Notes: generated from the letters alone by a model not told the origin. A stretch of DNA of 64,000 nucleotides from Flavobacterium sp. GSB-24 (GCF_027924665.1 NZ_AP027043.1:3162001-3226000), one strand, 5' to 3'. Counted from the first letter of the stretch, positions 1-9,191 are shown. A program made the numbers and translations.

Positions 1-395
1 TTATAAGTGATGGCGGATGTACAACTCCCGGTGATGTTGCAAAGGCTTTTGGCGCTGGCGCTGACTTTGTAATGTTAGGCGGAATGCTTGCAGGACATTC
101 TGAAAGTGGCGGAGAACTGATCGAAGTAAAAGGTGAAAAATTCAAACAATTTTACGGAATGAGTTCTAAAACCGCAATGGACAAACATGCTGGTGGTGTA
201 GCAGAATATAGAGCAAGTGAAGGAAAAACAGTTCAGGTTCCGTTTAAAGGAGATGTGATTCATACTGTTTTAGATATACTAGGAGGAATAAGAAGTACCT
301 GTACTTATGTAGGAGCTTCAAGGTTAAAAGAATTGACTAAACGAACGACTTTCATCCGCGTAAGCGAACAGGAAAATCAAGTTTTTACAAAATAA
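1..395 (+). CDS. guaC: GMP reductase, C-terminal part
   Basis: The window opens inside this gene; the reading frame is open from base 3 (codons ATA AGT GAT GGC GGA) to the TAA at 393-395. GMP reductase converts GMP to IMP and ammonia with NADPH, in purine salvage. The visible 130 residues contain the loop [20 protein letters not shown] and the motif [15 protein letters not shown], followed by FYGMSS and a [12 protein letters not shown] flap. These are typical of eukaryote-like GuaC; IMP dehydrogenase carries a different flap. The C-terminus, ending after [11 protein letters not shown], appears complete. The N-terminal half, including the start, lies outside the window. A GNAT gene follows after only 3 bases, so the two may be co-transcribed. 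Confidence 0.93.
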   Translation, partial: ISDGGCTTPGDVAKAFGAGADFVMLGGMLAGHSESGGELIEVKGEKFKQFYGMSSKTAMDKHAGGVAEYRASEGKTVQVPFKGDVIHTVLDILGGIRSTCTYVGASRLKELTKRTTFIRVSEQENQVFTK

Positions 396-398
396 AAT

Positions 399-896
399 AT
401 GATTACAATTACCGAAGCATCAATTGAAGATATTACTAAAATTCAAGAGATTGCAAACATTACATGGCCAATTACTTATGGCGAAATTCTAACAAAAGAG
501 CAGTTGGATTATATGCTGGATTTGATTTATTCTGATCAAGCGTTATCGAAACAAATCAAGAATAAAGAACAGTTGTTTTATTTAATTTCAGATTCAGAAT
601 CCATAATTGGATTCATTGGAATTGAGCATAATTATAAAAACGAGGCAATTACCAAAATTCATAAAATCTATCTTTTGCCAGAGACACAAGGAAAAGGTTA
701 TGGTAAAATTGTTTTTGAAGAAATTGGAAAAATGGCTTTAGAGAATAATTCAAAAGAACTTTTATTAAATGTAAACCGATTTAATACGGCGTTGAATTTC
801 TACAAAAAACTTGGTTTCGAAATCAAAGAAACGGTTGATATAGAAATTGGAAATGGGTATTTAATGGAAGATTATGTGATGGGGAAAAATATTTAA
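399..896 (+). CDS. GNAT family N-acetyltransferase
   Basis: A 165-residue protein with the GNAT fold. The acetyl-CoA pyrophosphate-binding motif A is seen as LPETQGKGYGKIVFEEI near residues 92-108 (Q-G-K-G-Y-G matches Q/R-x-x-G-x-G/A), and the late motif FYKKLGFE near 133-140 is the usual motif B. It should transfer an acetyl group to a small molecule or to a protein N-terminus; the substrate cannot be read from the sequence. The start at 399 lies 3 bases after the guaC stop, which suggests translational coupling or one operon. Nothing in the neighbourhood hints at the substrate. Confidence 0.88.
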   Translation: MITITEASIEDITKIQEIANITWPITYGEILTKEQLDYMLDLIYSDQALSKQIKNKEQLFYLISDSESIIGFIGIEHNYKNEAITKIHKIYLLPETQGKGYGKIVFEEIGKMALENNSKELLLNVNRFNTALNFYKKLGFEIKETVDIEIGNGYLMEDYVMGKNI

Positions 897-915
897 AAGT
901 AGTTTTTTCTTAATC

Positions 916-1021
916 TTGTCATTTCGACGAAGGAGAAATCACACAAGTATTTCCGCAAAGTAAATCGCCAATCTTTGTCGAGTGTGATTTCTCTCCCGAA
1001 GCCTCGGGATCGGAATGACAA
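916..1021. repeat. Imperfect palindromic repeat, GTCATTTCGA type
   Basis: The arms TTGTCATTTCGACGAAGGAG and its near complement CCCGAAG...CGGAATGACAA enclose a second inner inverted pair, GAAATCACAC and GTGTGATTTC. The element lies between a + gene and a - gene (convergent ends) and may fold into a long hairpin. A shorter relative lies at 10259-10349. It has no coding capacity. Confidence 0.7.
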
Positions 1022-1041
1022 ACTGCACCTATTTGGCTCAT

Positions 1042-1620
1042 TCAACTCACAATCACATCATGTTTAAATAATAACCCTTTCACTTCATTCAAAGAAAAAA
1101 CAGCTTTCTTTAATTTAGTTTTAGAAGGATCAATAGTATAATTATAACTCGTTTTAAAATCGGCTTTGTTGGCTATGGCTTTTGCAAATTCAGCGCGGTA
1201 CAAATCGCAGTTGGCAAAAATTACACTTGTTAAATCTACTGCCATAAAGTCAACTGCTATCAAACTACAATTCGTAAATACTGTTCCTTTTAGTTTTAAG
1301 GTATAAAATTTAGAGAAATCCAAAATGCAGTTATTAAATGCAATTTCAAAAATCAGTTTGTCACACATTGCAAAATTCACATCTTTAATTTCACAGCGGT
1401 TAAAAGTGGCTGTTCTAAAGGCAACATAATTAATTTTTGCTTCATTAAAAATACAATCGTTAAAAATGCAGTCAATAAAGGTTACAGCAAGAAAAGTACA
1501 GGCAGAAAAATTACAATTATTAAAAACGCAGCATTCAAAATCTTTAAAATTAAGATCGTCTTTGTCGTAAATAATCGTATTGTATTCTTTATCAAGAAAA
1601 TATTCGCTTTCTTTTTTCAA
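1042..1620 (-). CDS. Pentapeptide repeat protein
   Basis: A 192-residue protein made almost entirely of pentapeptide repeats, pattern A(D/N)LxX with F or C at the central position: for example FNNCNFSACTF, FIDCIFNDCIF, FRTATFNRCEI and FANCDLYRAEF. Such repeats form a right-handed quadrilateral beta helix. No signal peptide is seen, so a cytoplasmic location is likely. Family members include gyrase-protecting proteins (Qnr, MfpA) and many proteins of unknown role; nothing here singles out gyrase protection. It is rich in Cys (about one per repeat), which is common for Bacteroidota members. It stands alone, convergent with the GNAT gene and divergent from aspA. Confidence 0.85.
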   Translation of the reverse strand: MKKESEYFLDKEYNTIIYDKDDLNFKDFECCVFNNCNFSACTFLAVTFIDCIFNDCIFNEAKINYVAFRTATFNRCEIKDVNFAMCDKLIFEIAFNNCILDFSKFYTLKLKGTVFTNCSLIAVDFMAVDLTSVIFANCDLYRAEFAKAIANKADFKTSYNYTIDPSKTKLKKAVFSLNEVKGLLFKHDVIVS

Positions 1621-1777
1621 CTGTATTGTGATAATTATTTGAGGCTGAAAAGGTAATAATTTACCACAAAATATTCTCCGTTAATTGTAAATGATTTTGA
1701 TTTCATTCATATTTTTATCCATAATTTGATGTAGCTTTACGCTTATTTTTTTTAGTCAAAACATATTATTTTATTAT

Positions 1778-3187
1778 ATGGAACCAACAAGAAAGGAACA
1801 TGATTTTTTAGGGGAATTAGAAATTCCGAATCATTTATACTACGGAATCCAGACTTTTAGAGCCGTAGAGAATTTCAATATTACAGGAATTCCGATTTCA
1901 AAAGAACCTTTGTTTATCAAAGCTTTAGGTTATGTGAAAAAAGCTGCAGCTCTTGCCAATAAAGACTGTGGCGCAATTGATCCTAAAATTGCTGAAGCAA
2001 TCTGCTACGGAAGCGATCAGGTTATTGCTGGTAAATTTGATCAGGAATTTGTGAGCGATTTAATTCAGGGCGGCGCAGGAACTTCGGTAAATATGAATGC
2101 AAACGAAGTTATTGCGAATATCGGATTAGAATATTTAGGTCATAAAAAAGGAGAATACAATTTTCTTCATCCAAACAATCATGTAAACTGTTCACAGTCT
2201 ACAAACGATGCGTATCCTTCGGCATTTAGAATTGCTTTGTATTTGAAAATGGAAAGTTTTATTAAAACTTTTGCAGGTCTTGAAGTTGCTTTTGCGAAAA
2301 AAGGAGAAGAGTTCAAAGAAGTTTTAAAAATGGGAAGAACGCAGCTGCAAGATGCGGTGCCAATGACTTTAGGACAAGAGTTTAAAGCTTATGCCACAAC
2401 AATTGGAGAAGATATTCAACGCTTAAAAAATGCTCAGGATTTATTATTAGAAATCAATATGGGAGCAACGGCGATTGGAACAAAAGTTAACGCTCCAGAA
2501 GGATATCCTGAAATTTGCGTAAAATATTTAGCTGAAGAAGTTGGAATTCCTTTAACGCTTTCACCAGATTTGATTGAAGCAACGGTAGATACAGGCGCTT
2601 ACGTTCAGATTATGGGAACATTAAAGCGTTCTGCGGTTAAGATTTCTAAAATCTGTAACGATTTACGATTGTTGAGTTCTGGACCAAGAACTGGTTTTAA
2701 TGAAATCAATTTGCCAGCGCGCCAGCCAGGTTCATCAATTATGCCTGGGAAAGTAAATCCAGTAATTCCAGAAGTGGTAAACCAGACTTGTTTTTATGTA
2801 ATTGGTCAGGATTTAACGGTAACAATGGCTGCAGAAGCAGGACAGTTACAGCTAAACGTTATGGAACCTGTTATTGCTTTTGCGATGTTTACGTCTTTAG
2901 ATTATCTTTCAAATGCAATTCAGACTTTAATTGATAAATGTATTAACGGAATTACAGCAAACGTTGATCATTGTTATAATATGGTGATGAACAGCATCGG
3001 AATTGTAACGCAGTTAAATCCAATTATTGGTTACGAAGAAAGTGCAAGTATTGCGGGTGAAGCTTTAAAAACAAACAAAAGCGTACATCAAATTGCGGTT
3101 TTGGAAAGAAAATTAATTACTCAGGAAAAATGGGATGAAATTTATTCTTTAGAAAATTTAATTCATCCAAAGTTTATTACGAAATAA
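1778..3187 (+). CDS. aspA: Aspartate ammonia-lyase
   Basis: Catalyses reversible deamination of L-aspartate to fumarate and ammonia. The 469-residue length fits the aspartase/fumarase superfamily. Visible family blocks are GAGTSVNMNANEV (99-111), QSTNDAYPSA (140-149) and the superfamily signature GSSIMPGKVNP (318-328) with the catalytic serine loop. The EHDFLGELEIP start and the TGAYVQ region favour aspartase over class II fumarase, but that distinction is by sequence memory only. The gene stands alone with a strong terminator at 3204-3238. A weak -7-like word, TAATTTG (1722-1728), lies 50 bases upstream. Confidence 0.9.
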   Translation: MEPTRKEHDFLGELEIPNHLYYGIQTFRAVENFNITGIPISKEPLFIKALGYVKKAAALANKDCGAIDPKIAEAICYGSDQVIAGKFDQEFVSDLIQGGAGTSVNMNANEVIANIGLEYLGHKKGEYNFLHPNNHVNCSQSTNDAYPSAFRIALYLKMESFIKTFAGLEVAFAKKGEEFKEVLKMGRTQLQDAVPMTLGQEFKAYATTIGEDIQRLKNAQDLLLEINMGATAIGTKVNAPEGYPEICVKYLAEEVGIPLTLSPDLIEATVDTGAYVQIMGTLKRSAVKISKICNDLRLLSSGPRTGFNEINLPARQPGSSIMPGKVNPVIPEVVNQTCFYVIGQDLTVTMAAEAGQLQLNVMEPVIAFAMFTSLDYLSNAIQTLIDKCINGITANVDHCYNMVMNSIGIVTQLNPIIGYEESASIAGEALKTNKSVHQIAVLERKLITQEKWDEIYSLENLIHPKFITK

Positions 3188-3203
3188 TATTTATTATAAC
3201 ATT

Positions 3204-3238
3204 AAAAAGCCGTCAATTACTAATTGACGGCTTTTTTA
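3204..3238 (+). terminator. Intrinsic terminator after aspA
   Basis: Perfect stem AAGCCGTCAATT / AATTGACGGCTT with a short loop, followed by TTTTTT. Flanking A and T tracts could let it act on both strands, also closing the convergent gene at 3258-3737. Confidence 0.9.
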
Positions 3239-3257
3239 ATTTATTCAGTGATTATTC

Positions 3258-3737
3258 TTAGTTGATTATTTTATAAAATAAACCAGCCATAAAAACAAAT
3301 GCAATGAGACATAATATATTAACTCCAAAAACTTTTAAGTATTTTTTTACGGCAGTATCATCACTTCTAAAAAAAGTATAATTCATAACGGTCGCAACCC
3401 CGCCAATAAATCCGCCAATTGCTCCACCACTAAGTACAACAAGAATAGGGAGTCCGCCGATAATATATTCGTACCATTTTAATTTCGCTGCCATGCGGTA
3501 TTTTTGACCATTTATATTTAAGCATTGTGCAGAAATATCAGGAATATTGGCTTTAGGAAAAGCTTTAACTATTTCATCATTAGCTCTTTTTATTAAAAAT
3601 GGTTTTCCTTTTTCTTTGCTTTGTTCTACCAGAACACCATTTTGTTTTAAAGTTGCTTTTCCTGAAAATATATTATTTTCATATTCAAATTTGTCATTTG
3701 GAAAATCTGTCAGGGTAAATTCAAAATTATTTTTCAT
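3258..3737 (-). CDS. Hypothetical membrane protein
   Basis: A 159-residue protein of no family I recognise. The N-terminal ~90 residues look like a small soluble beta-rich domain (FEFTLTDFPNDKFEYENNIFSGKATLKQ...). Two hydrophobic segments follow: IIGGLPILVVLSGGAIGGFIGGVATVM (about 92-118, glycine-rich) and VFGVNILCLIAFVFMAGLFY (about 136-155). There is no signal peptide, so it is probably an inner-membrane protein with a cytoplasmic N-terminal domain. It is convergent with aspA, and the shared terminator at 3204-3238 separates them. Confidence 0.6.
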   Translation of the reverse strand: MKNNFEFTLTDFPNDKFEYENNIFSGKATLKQNGVLVEQSKEKGKPFLIKRANDEIVKAFPKANIPDISAQCLNINGQKYRMAAKLKWYEYIIGGLPILVVLSGGAIGGFIGGVATVMNYTFFRSDDTAVKKYLKVFGVNILCLIAFVFMAGLFYKIIN

Positions 3738-3980
3738 TTTATGTATGCTTTTTGTTTTTTAATGTTCTTAAAATGAGATCAATACTTGTTTTATAAATAT
3801 TTTACAAAATTACTCTGTGCTGATTTTCAATTATGTTTCTAAAAGCCAAAAAAATAATAGAATAAGATTTTTTATTATATAAATCTGAAAAATCTAAAGA
3901 TTTGTTTTGTGTAAAATGTTGAAAATAAATACTATATTTACTATAGGTTACTGGTTTTTATTAAAATAAACTTTTCTTAA

Positions 3981-5252
3981 ATGGTGAATTTTTTAAAAAA
4001 TAATGCCTTTCAGTACAAGTATAACATCTTAGGATTATTGTTTTTTATTTCATCTAATTTATATTGCCAAGAAGAAATAACGAATCCAGAGCTCTGTCCG
4101 CCCAAAACTATTTTTGATATTTTTAAAAAACAAGACGATGCTTTAGTCGTTAAACCCACCAAAAATAATTTCTTTTTAGTAATTCCAGCTATTGGTTCAC
4201 AGCCAGCAACTGGATTTTTTTTTGGTGCTGTAGCGCAGTATACTTTCAAAGGAAAAGAAGAGAAAGATAAATATTCCATTGCTAATGTTGGGGTTACATA
4301 TACATTAAAAGATCAGTGGCTGGTTAATATCAAAAACAATATCCTGCTAAAAAATAATAAAATCTTTTTGAGCGGCGATTATCGTTTGTACTTGTTTTCT
4401 CAGCCCAATTATGGACTTGGAACAGATATTATTCCGCCAAGACGCGATAGGAGTCCAAGTTTTAGTATTGATTCTATTGCACAGGATATGGATTATAATT
4501 ATTTGAAATTTCACCAAACCGTTTCATTTGAAGTAAAAGAAAATTATTATGTAGGCGGAGGAATTAATATTGACTGGTATTCCAGCATTAACGATAAAAA
4601 ATTGGATGTTGAAAGTGGCGTATTCACCTATCATTACAATTACAGTCAGAAATACGGATTTGATAATTTAGAGTATTTCCTAAATGGAGTAAGTTTGAAT
4701 TTGGTTCACGATTCTCGTGATAATCAGGTAAATGCTTCGCGAGGCTGGTTTGCAAATATCAATTATAGATTTAATCCTGTTTTGTTTAATAATCAGGAAT
4801 ATAGTAGTGTATTGTTTGCAGAGTATAAGCATTTTATACCTGTTTCGCATAAAAATCCAAATTATATTTTAGCCATTTGGACTTATGGTCAGTTTGTAAC
4901 CCGAGGAAAAGTTCCATATTTAAATTTGCCTGCAATTGGCTGGGATCAGCGAAGCAGGAGCGGGGAGGGCTATACGCAAGGGCTTTTTAGAGGAAATGGT
5001 TTGGTTTATTTATCTACAGAATTTAGATTTCCAATAACCTGCAATCAATTATTAAGCGGTACTGTTTTTACCAATTTTGTTACTGCCAGTAATTCAGATA
5101 CTAATTTGGAGCTTTTTAAATCGATTCAGCCGGCTGCTGGGATTGGTTTGAGGCTTTTAATTGATAAAGCGACAAAGACAAATTTAATTTTAGATTATGC
5201 GTGGGGTAATAATTCGAAAGCTTTTTATTTAAATGCGGGAGAGACTTTTTAG
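3981..5252 (+). CDS. Omp85/BamA-type outer-membrane barrel protein
   Basis: A 423-residue protein with a Sec signal peptide (hydrophobic LGLLFFISSNLY, probable cleavage before QEE near residue 30). The mature part is rich in alternating-hydrophobic beta strands and ends in a phenylalanine (AGETF), as outer-membrane barrels do. The block NLVHDSRDNQVNASRGWFANINYRF is the repeated D-x-R-D-N-x-x-x-x-x-G pattern of the BamA/TamA surface-antigen barrel, and GYTQGLFRGNGLVYLSTEFRFPI resembles the late conserved barrel strand. No POTRA domain fits in the short N-terminal part, so this is a barrel-only Omp85 relative, possibly a transporter or lipase-linked barrel rather than the assembly factor itself. 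Confidence 0.78.
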   Translation: MVNFLKNNAFQYKYNILGLLFFISSNLYCQEEITNPELCPPKTIFDIFKKQDDALVVKPTKNNFFLVIPAIGSQPATGFFFGAVAQYTFKGKEEKDKYSIANVGVTYTLKDQWLVNIKNNILLKNNKIFLSGDYRLYLFSQPNYGLGTDIIPPRRDRSPSFSIDSIAQDMDYNYLKFHQTVSFEVKENYYVGGGINIDWYSSINDKKLDVESGVFTYHYNYSQKYGFDNLEYFLNGVSLNLVHDSRDNQVNASRGWFANINYRFNPVLFNNQEYSSVLFAEYKHFIPVSHKNPNYILAIWTYGQFVTRGKVPYLNLPAIGWDQRSRSGEGYTQGLFRGNGLVYLSTEFRFPITCNQLLSGTVFTNFVTASNSDTNLELFKSIQPAAGIGLRLLIDKATKTNLILDYAWGNNSKAFYLNAGETF

Positions 5253-5340
5253 GTTGTTAAGGTTTTAATATTCAATTATTTGAGCTTTAATATTTAAGTT
5301 TTTTCTTTCTAAAAATATTCTTTTTTTGAAAGAAAAAAGC

Positions 5341-5348
5341 TAAATTTG
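5341..5348 (+). promoter_or_regulatory. Candidate -7 promoter element
   Basis: TAAATTTG matches the Bacteroidota -7 word TAnnTTTG, 31 bases before the start at 5380. The only nearby TTG is 12 bases upstream, too close for the usual 17-23 spacer, so this is a half-promoter call. Confidence 0.35.
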
Positions 5349-5379
5349 ATTATCCAATTAACAATCAAAATCAAAAATT

Positions 5380-5997
5380 ATGAAACAGTACAGTTTATTA
5401 TTAGTTGTATTTCTGTCGGCGATAGGAATGCAGGCTCAGGATGCAAGGTCTTTTTCGCTTAATTTGTATGGCGGTTATAATTTTTCAGATAAGCTGGATT
5501 ACGACGGTTATTCTGCAACAATAGAAGATGGTTTTCAATACGGAGCAGGGTTTGAGTATTTCTTTTCAACCAATAACTCAGTGGAGTTAAAGTATTTAAG
5601 ATCAGATGTTAAAATACCATTATATAATCCTTCTGGAGCTCAAATAAATACGAACGATAAGGGAGCATTTAATTTTATTTTAGCAGATTTCACCCATTAT
5701 TTTGATACAGGTTCAAATCTTCTGCCTTATTTGGGTGCTGGTGCTGGAGTTGGTATCGTAGAATCACCCCAAGGCGGAAGTGGCACTTATTTTGCCTGGG
5801 ATGTCAAGGGCGGGGTAAAAATCAAAACTGCATCATCTGTTTCTGTAAATATTAATGCTTATTTACAATCCATGTCGGCAGCAGTGGGTGAAAGTTATTA
5901 TTGGTCCTATTGGGTAGGTCCAGTAGCATTTGAAGATTATATTTCTACTTATCAGTTTGGACTTGGAGCGGTTGTTAGTTTTAATTTCAAAAATTAG
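5380..5997 (+). CDS. Small outer-membrane beta-barrel protein
   Basis: A 205-residue protein with a clear signal peptide (MKQYSLLLVVFLSAIGMQAQ, cleavage near residue 20) and an OmpW/OmpX-like barrel body: YGGYNFSD, FQYGAGFEYFFSTNNSVELKYL, LADFTHYFDTGSNLLPYLGAGAGVGIV, and a final strand ending in FNFKN. The glycine-rich strand YLGAGAGVGI is typical of this fold. It probably sits in the outer membrane, with unknown ligand. It lies downstream of another barrel gene but has its own promoter-like word (5341-5348) and terminator (6031-6061). Confidence 0.75.
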   Translation: MKQYSLLLVVFLSAIGMQAQDARSFSLNLYGGYNFSDKLDYDGYSATIEDGFQYGAGFEYFFSTNNSVELKYLRSDVKIPLYNPSGAQINTNDKGAFNFILADFTHYFDTGSNLLPYLGAGAGVGIVESPQGGSGTYFAWDVKGGVKIKTASSVSVNINAYLQSMSAAVGESYYWSYWVGPVAFEDYISTYQFGLGAVVSFNFKN

Positions 5998-6030
5998 TAA
6001 TTATAAGGCATTAAATGCAAGATAAATATC

Positions 6031-6061
6031 AAAAAGCAGGCTATTAGGTCTGCTTTTTTTA
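6031..6061 (+). terminator. Intrinsic terminator
   Basis: AAAAAGCAG / CTGCTTTTTTT stem with loop GCTATTAGGT and a run of seven T, closing the barrel gene at 5380-5997. Confidence 0.8.
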
Positions 6062-6149
6062 TTCTTCATAATTAAATCATAATTTGTAAATATGTGCCGT
6101 TTTTGTTAAATTCAATTCTTATTTTTGTTGTATATACAAACTTCTCAAG

Positions 6150-6824
6150 ATGAAATTACTAATAGTCGAAGACGAACCAAATCTATTATCTATTCTGCGT
6201 AAAGGATTTGCCGAAAATAATAATGAAGTAAGTGTGGCTCTAGACGGTAAAACTGCTCTGGAGATGATTCATAATTATACTTTTGATGTTGTAGTTTTAG
6301 ATGTAATGCTGCCAGATATTAACGGAATTGAAATCTGCAGAAGACTTCGTGCCAGCAAGAATTTTGTACCTATTTTACTTTTAACAGCTCTAGGAACTTC
6401 AGAAAACATCGTGACTGGTCTTAACGCCGGCGCAGATGATTATTTGGTAAAGCCTTTTAAATTTGGAGAATTAGATGCTCGTGTAAATGCACTCTATAGA
6501 AGATCGCATCAAGAAACAGAGAAAATTGATACTATTACAATTGGTGATCTTGAGATCAACGGACGCGCTAAATCGGTAAAGAGAGGTGGAGAAAACATTG
6601 TTTTAACTGCAAAAGAGTTCAAACTATTGTATTATCTGGCAAAAAATACGGGTCGAATTGTTTCGCGCGATCAGATTTTAGATAATGTCTGGGATATTAA
6701 TTTTGACATGAATACGAACGTTGTTGATGTATATATAACCTATTTAAGAAGAAAAATTGATAAGCCTTTTGATACCAAACTTATTCATACCATGAAAGGA
6801 TTGGGTTATGTTATAAAATCGTAA
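6150..6824 (+). CDS. OmpR-family response regulator
   Basis: A 224-residue transcription factor: receiver domain (1-115) with acidic pocket E7-D8, phosphoacceptor D51 in VVVLDVMLPD and K101 in DYLVKPF; then an OmpR/PhoB winged-helix domain (about 125-222) with the recognition-helix region NVVDVYITYLRRKID. It should be phosphorylated by the kinase encoded one base downstream (6826) and bind DNA as a dimer. The target genes are unknown; the flanking barrel and UspA-like genes are candidates only by proximity. Confidence 0.93.
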   Translation: MKLLIVEDEPNLLSILRKGFAENNNEVSVALDGKTALEMIHNYTFDVVVLDVMLPDINGIEICRRLRASKNFVPILLLTALGTSENIVTGLNAGADDYLVKPFKFGELDARVNALYRRSHQETEKIDTITIGDLEINGRAKSVKRGGENIVLTAKEFKLLYYLAKNTGRIVSRDQILDNVWDINFDMNTNVVDVYITYLRRKIDKPFDTKLIHTMKGLGYVIKS

Positions 6825-6825
6825 A

Positions 6826-8208
6826 ATGGACATTAGAAAAAAAATTACTTTTAACTACGTTGCCCTTTCTACCTTTAGTACATCACTATTGTGTATCATT
6901 GTTTTTTTCTTGTTTAGAGAAAACAATCGTTATCACTTTTTAAAACGTTTAGATGACAGGTCAAAAATTGTAGCTTCAATACATTTTCAAAAAGATCCAG
7001 AAAAAATAAAATATTATAAGAATCTTCAAAAAAATGGACTTGAAGAATTAATCGAAGAAGAAGAATATGTATTAAAAATCAACAGCCATAATAGTTTTGA
7101 TTATAATACAAATCTTAATCTTCCGAATACTTTTTATACCAATATTTTAAGCACAGGAAAAGACTCATATGAAAAAGATAATAAATATTATTTAGGTCAA
7201 ATTTTTGAAGAAAACGGACAAAAATATATTGTAATTGTAGGTGCTAGAGATCGTAAAGGAAAAGATACGACTATTTATATTGTCAAAATTATGCTTTTTG
7301 GCGGAATTGGTTTTGTGATTCTTGCCTTTCTTTTAGGACGTTTTTTAGCCAAACGTGTCATTAATCCAGTAGCGCGAATTACCAAAGAAGTAAAAAGAAT
7401 TAGTGCGTCGAATCTTCATAATCGTCTGCCTGAAGTTAAAAACTCTGATGAAATTTCAGATCTGACCAATACTTTTAATAATATGCTGGACAGGCTGGAA
7501 ACATCTTTTGAAATCCAGGCTAATTTTATCAATAATGCTTCTCATGAATTAAAAACGCCCATAACAACTATTATTGCCGAAGCAGAAATTATGCTGCTCA
7601 AAGAGCGAGAAGTTCAAGAATATGTACAGTCTTTAGAAAATATTTATAGTCAGGCATCTAGATTAGGAAACTTAACGGAAAGCCTTTTGAAATTGACTCA
7701 AACAGGTTATGACGGTCAAAAACAAGTATCTGACATTGCCAGAATTGACGAATTGCTAATGGATGTAAAATCGGATTTGGATAAAATATTTCCAGGAAAC
7801 CGAGTGAGCATTAAGCTTAACTTTGCTCCAGAAGATTCTAATTTATTATTGCTTCCGTGCAACAAACCATTGTTGGAATTAGCAATCAACAATATTATTA
7901 CCAATGGTGTTAAATATTCTGATAATAATGAAGTATTCGTAAATCTTTCGGCAAACGAAGAAATGATTAAAATTACGATTAATGATATCGGTATAGGAAT
8001 TCCGCCAGAAGATATTCCGCATTTGTATGAACCTTTCTTTAGAGGTAAAATTGCGGCAAAATATATTGGTTACGGTTTAGGATTGCCGCTGGCTTCTAAA
8101 ATCATCCGTATGCACGATGGAGAATTGCAAGTACAGTCTGAGCAGAATAAAGGTACAATCGTCACGATTATCTTTAAAAAACTGAAGATTAAAAAATCTA
8201 ATGTTTAA
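6826..8208 (+). CDS. Sensor histidine kinase, HAMP-HisKA-HATPase
   Basis: A 460-residue membrane kinase. Order: TM1 (about 11-30), a periplasmic sensor of roughly 120 residues, TM2 (about 152-172), HAMP (RVINPVARITKEVKRI...), HisKA with phospho-acceptor H240 in FINNASHELKTPITT, and HATPase_c with N box (NNIITNGVKYSDN) and G boxes (NDIGIGIP, GYGLGLPLA). The periplasmic part has no motif I recognise. It is paired with the response regulator that ends one base upstream, so the two are surely one operon and a cognate pair. Confidence 0.93.
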   Translation: MDIRKKITFNYVALSTFSTSLLCIIVFFLFRENNRYHFLKRLDDRSKIVASIHFQKDPEKIKYYKNLQKNGLEELIEEEEYVLKINSHNSFDYNTNLNLPNTFYTNILSTGKDSYEKDNKYYLGQIFEENGQKYIVIVGARDRKGKDTTIYIVKIMLFGGIGFVILAFLLGRFLAKRVINPVARITKEVKRISASNLHNRLPEVKNSDEISDLTNTFNNMLDRLETSFEIQANFINNASHELKTPITTIIAEAEIMLLKEREVQEYVQSLENIYSQASRLGNLTESLLKLTQTGYDGQKQVSDIARIDELLMDVKSDLDKIFPGNRVSIKLNFAPEDSNLLLLPCNKPLLELAINNIITNGVKYSDNNEVFVNLSANEEMIKITINDIGIGIPPEDIPHLYEPFFRGKIAAKYIGYGLGLPLASKIIRMHDGELQVQSEQNKGTIVTIIFKKLKIKKSNV

Positions 8209-8292
8209 TCTTAGAAAATTCTAATTTTAAATTAATAAAGGTATAATTAGCGGATAGTTATTTTGTAAGTATAAAACTAAACAATTATACTT

Positions 8293-9015
8293 ATGAAAAA
8301 TTTTCTTATACCTACGACTTTAAAAGATGACACAATCTCGGCTGTTAAATCTGCGGTGAATCAGTCAAAAGATACTGAATCAGAAATTATTTTAGTATTA
8401 GTTTCAGAATCACCAGATACATTTTCGACTTCAAGTTTTTTACGCGAAATGCGATCAGGGCTAACCAGAAGCCAAGAAGAAGTGTTGGAAACCTGCAGAT
8501 ATATTATCGACCATTCTCCAAATACAAAACTGAAAGTTCACAACCAATACGGACTTTCGGCTCCAATTTTCAAGCGTCTTATCGAAGCTTTTTCTGTGAA
8601 ATTGGTTATTCTAACACATTCTTATAAACAAGAAACCAAAAGAATTCATCAATATTTGGTTCAGCTGGCTGGAAATCAAAAATGTCCAATTCTCCATTTA
8701 AGCACAGAAATTAATAAAGAAGTTTTCAGCAAAGCTCTTTATGTAGAAAATTCAAGCAAAAGCATTCATGTAAAAGATGTACAGCAGTATTTAAGTGAAA
8801 ATTTCTCTTTCGAAATAGTAAGCCAGACTGCCAATTTTGAAGACAATTATGAGAATGTTGCGCCATTTTTATCAGAAGCCATTTCAAAGCATAATATCGA
8901 CATGCTTGTAGAAACTCGAAAAGGCGAAAAAATCAAATTCAAAAAAGTAAAAAAAGAAAACATCAATGAGAAGCTGGGACTTCCAGTTCTTTCATTGTAC
9001 GAAGAGATTGTTTAG
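8293..9015 (+). CDS. UspA-like (adenine-nucleotide alpha-hydrolase fold) protein
   Basis: A 240-residue protein starting MKNFLIPTTLKDDTISAVKSAV, the usual first strand and helix of universal-stress-protein domains, with VKLVILTHSYK at the expected later strand. Only one well-kept Usp-like domain (about 1-135) is visible; the second half is divergent. The ATP-binding G-x2-G-x9-G(S/T) motif of ATP-binding Usps is not evident, so nucleotide binding is doubtful. It is cytoplasmic. It follows the two-component pair by 84 bases and could be a target. The stop codon TAG is the first base triplet of the repeat at 9012-9191. Confidence 0.6.
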   Translation: MKNFLIPTTLKDDTISAVKSAVNQSKDTESEIILVLVSESPDTFSTSSFLREMRSGLTRSQEEVLETCRYIIDHSPNTKLKVHNQYGLSAPIFKRLIEAFSVKLVILTHSYKQETKRIHQYLVQLAGNQKCPILHLSTEINKEVFSKALYVENSSKSIHVKDVQQYLSENFSFEIVSQTANFEDNYENVAPFLSEAISKHNIDMLVETRKGEKIKFKKVKKENINEKLGLPVLSLYEEIV

Positions 9016-9191
9016 TTCTTAGTGATTAATAATTAGTCCTTAGTCCTTAGTAATTAACTCTTAGTAATTAGTTCTTAGTAATACTTATAATTAATCCGTT
9101 TTGTACTGTAAGAATAGGAAATATATTTTTTTAGGCTGTTATTAAACTACAGTTAATTACTAAGGATTAATTACTAATCACTAAGAACTAA
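9012..9191. repeat. Iterated-word inverted repeat, TTAGTAATTA type
   Basis: The left arm iterates CTTAG/TTAGTAATTA words (9012-9080); the right arm (about 9150-9190) reads AATTACTAAGGATTAATTACTAATCACTAAGAACTA in pieces and is its complement. The arms are 70 bases apart. The repeat starts inside the stop codon of the gene ending at 9015 and fills almost all of the space before the bestrophin gene. Confidence 0.7.
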
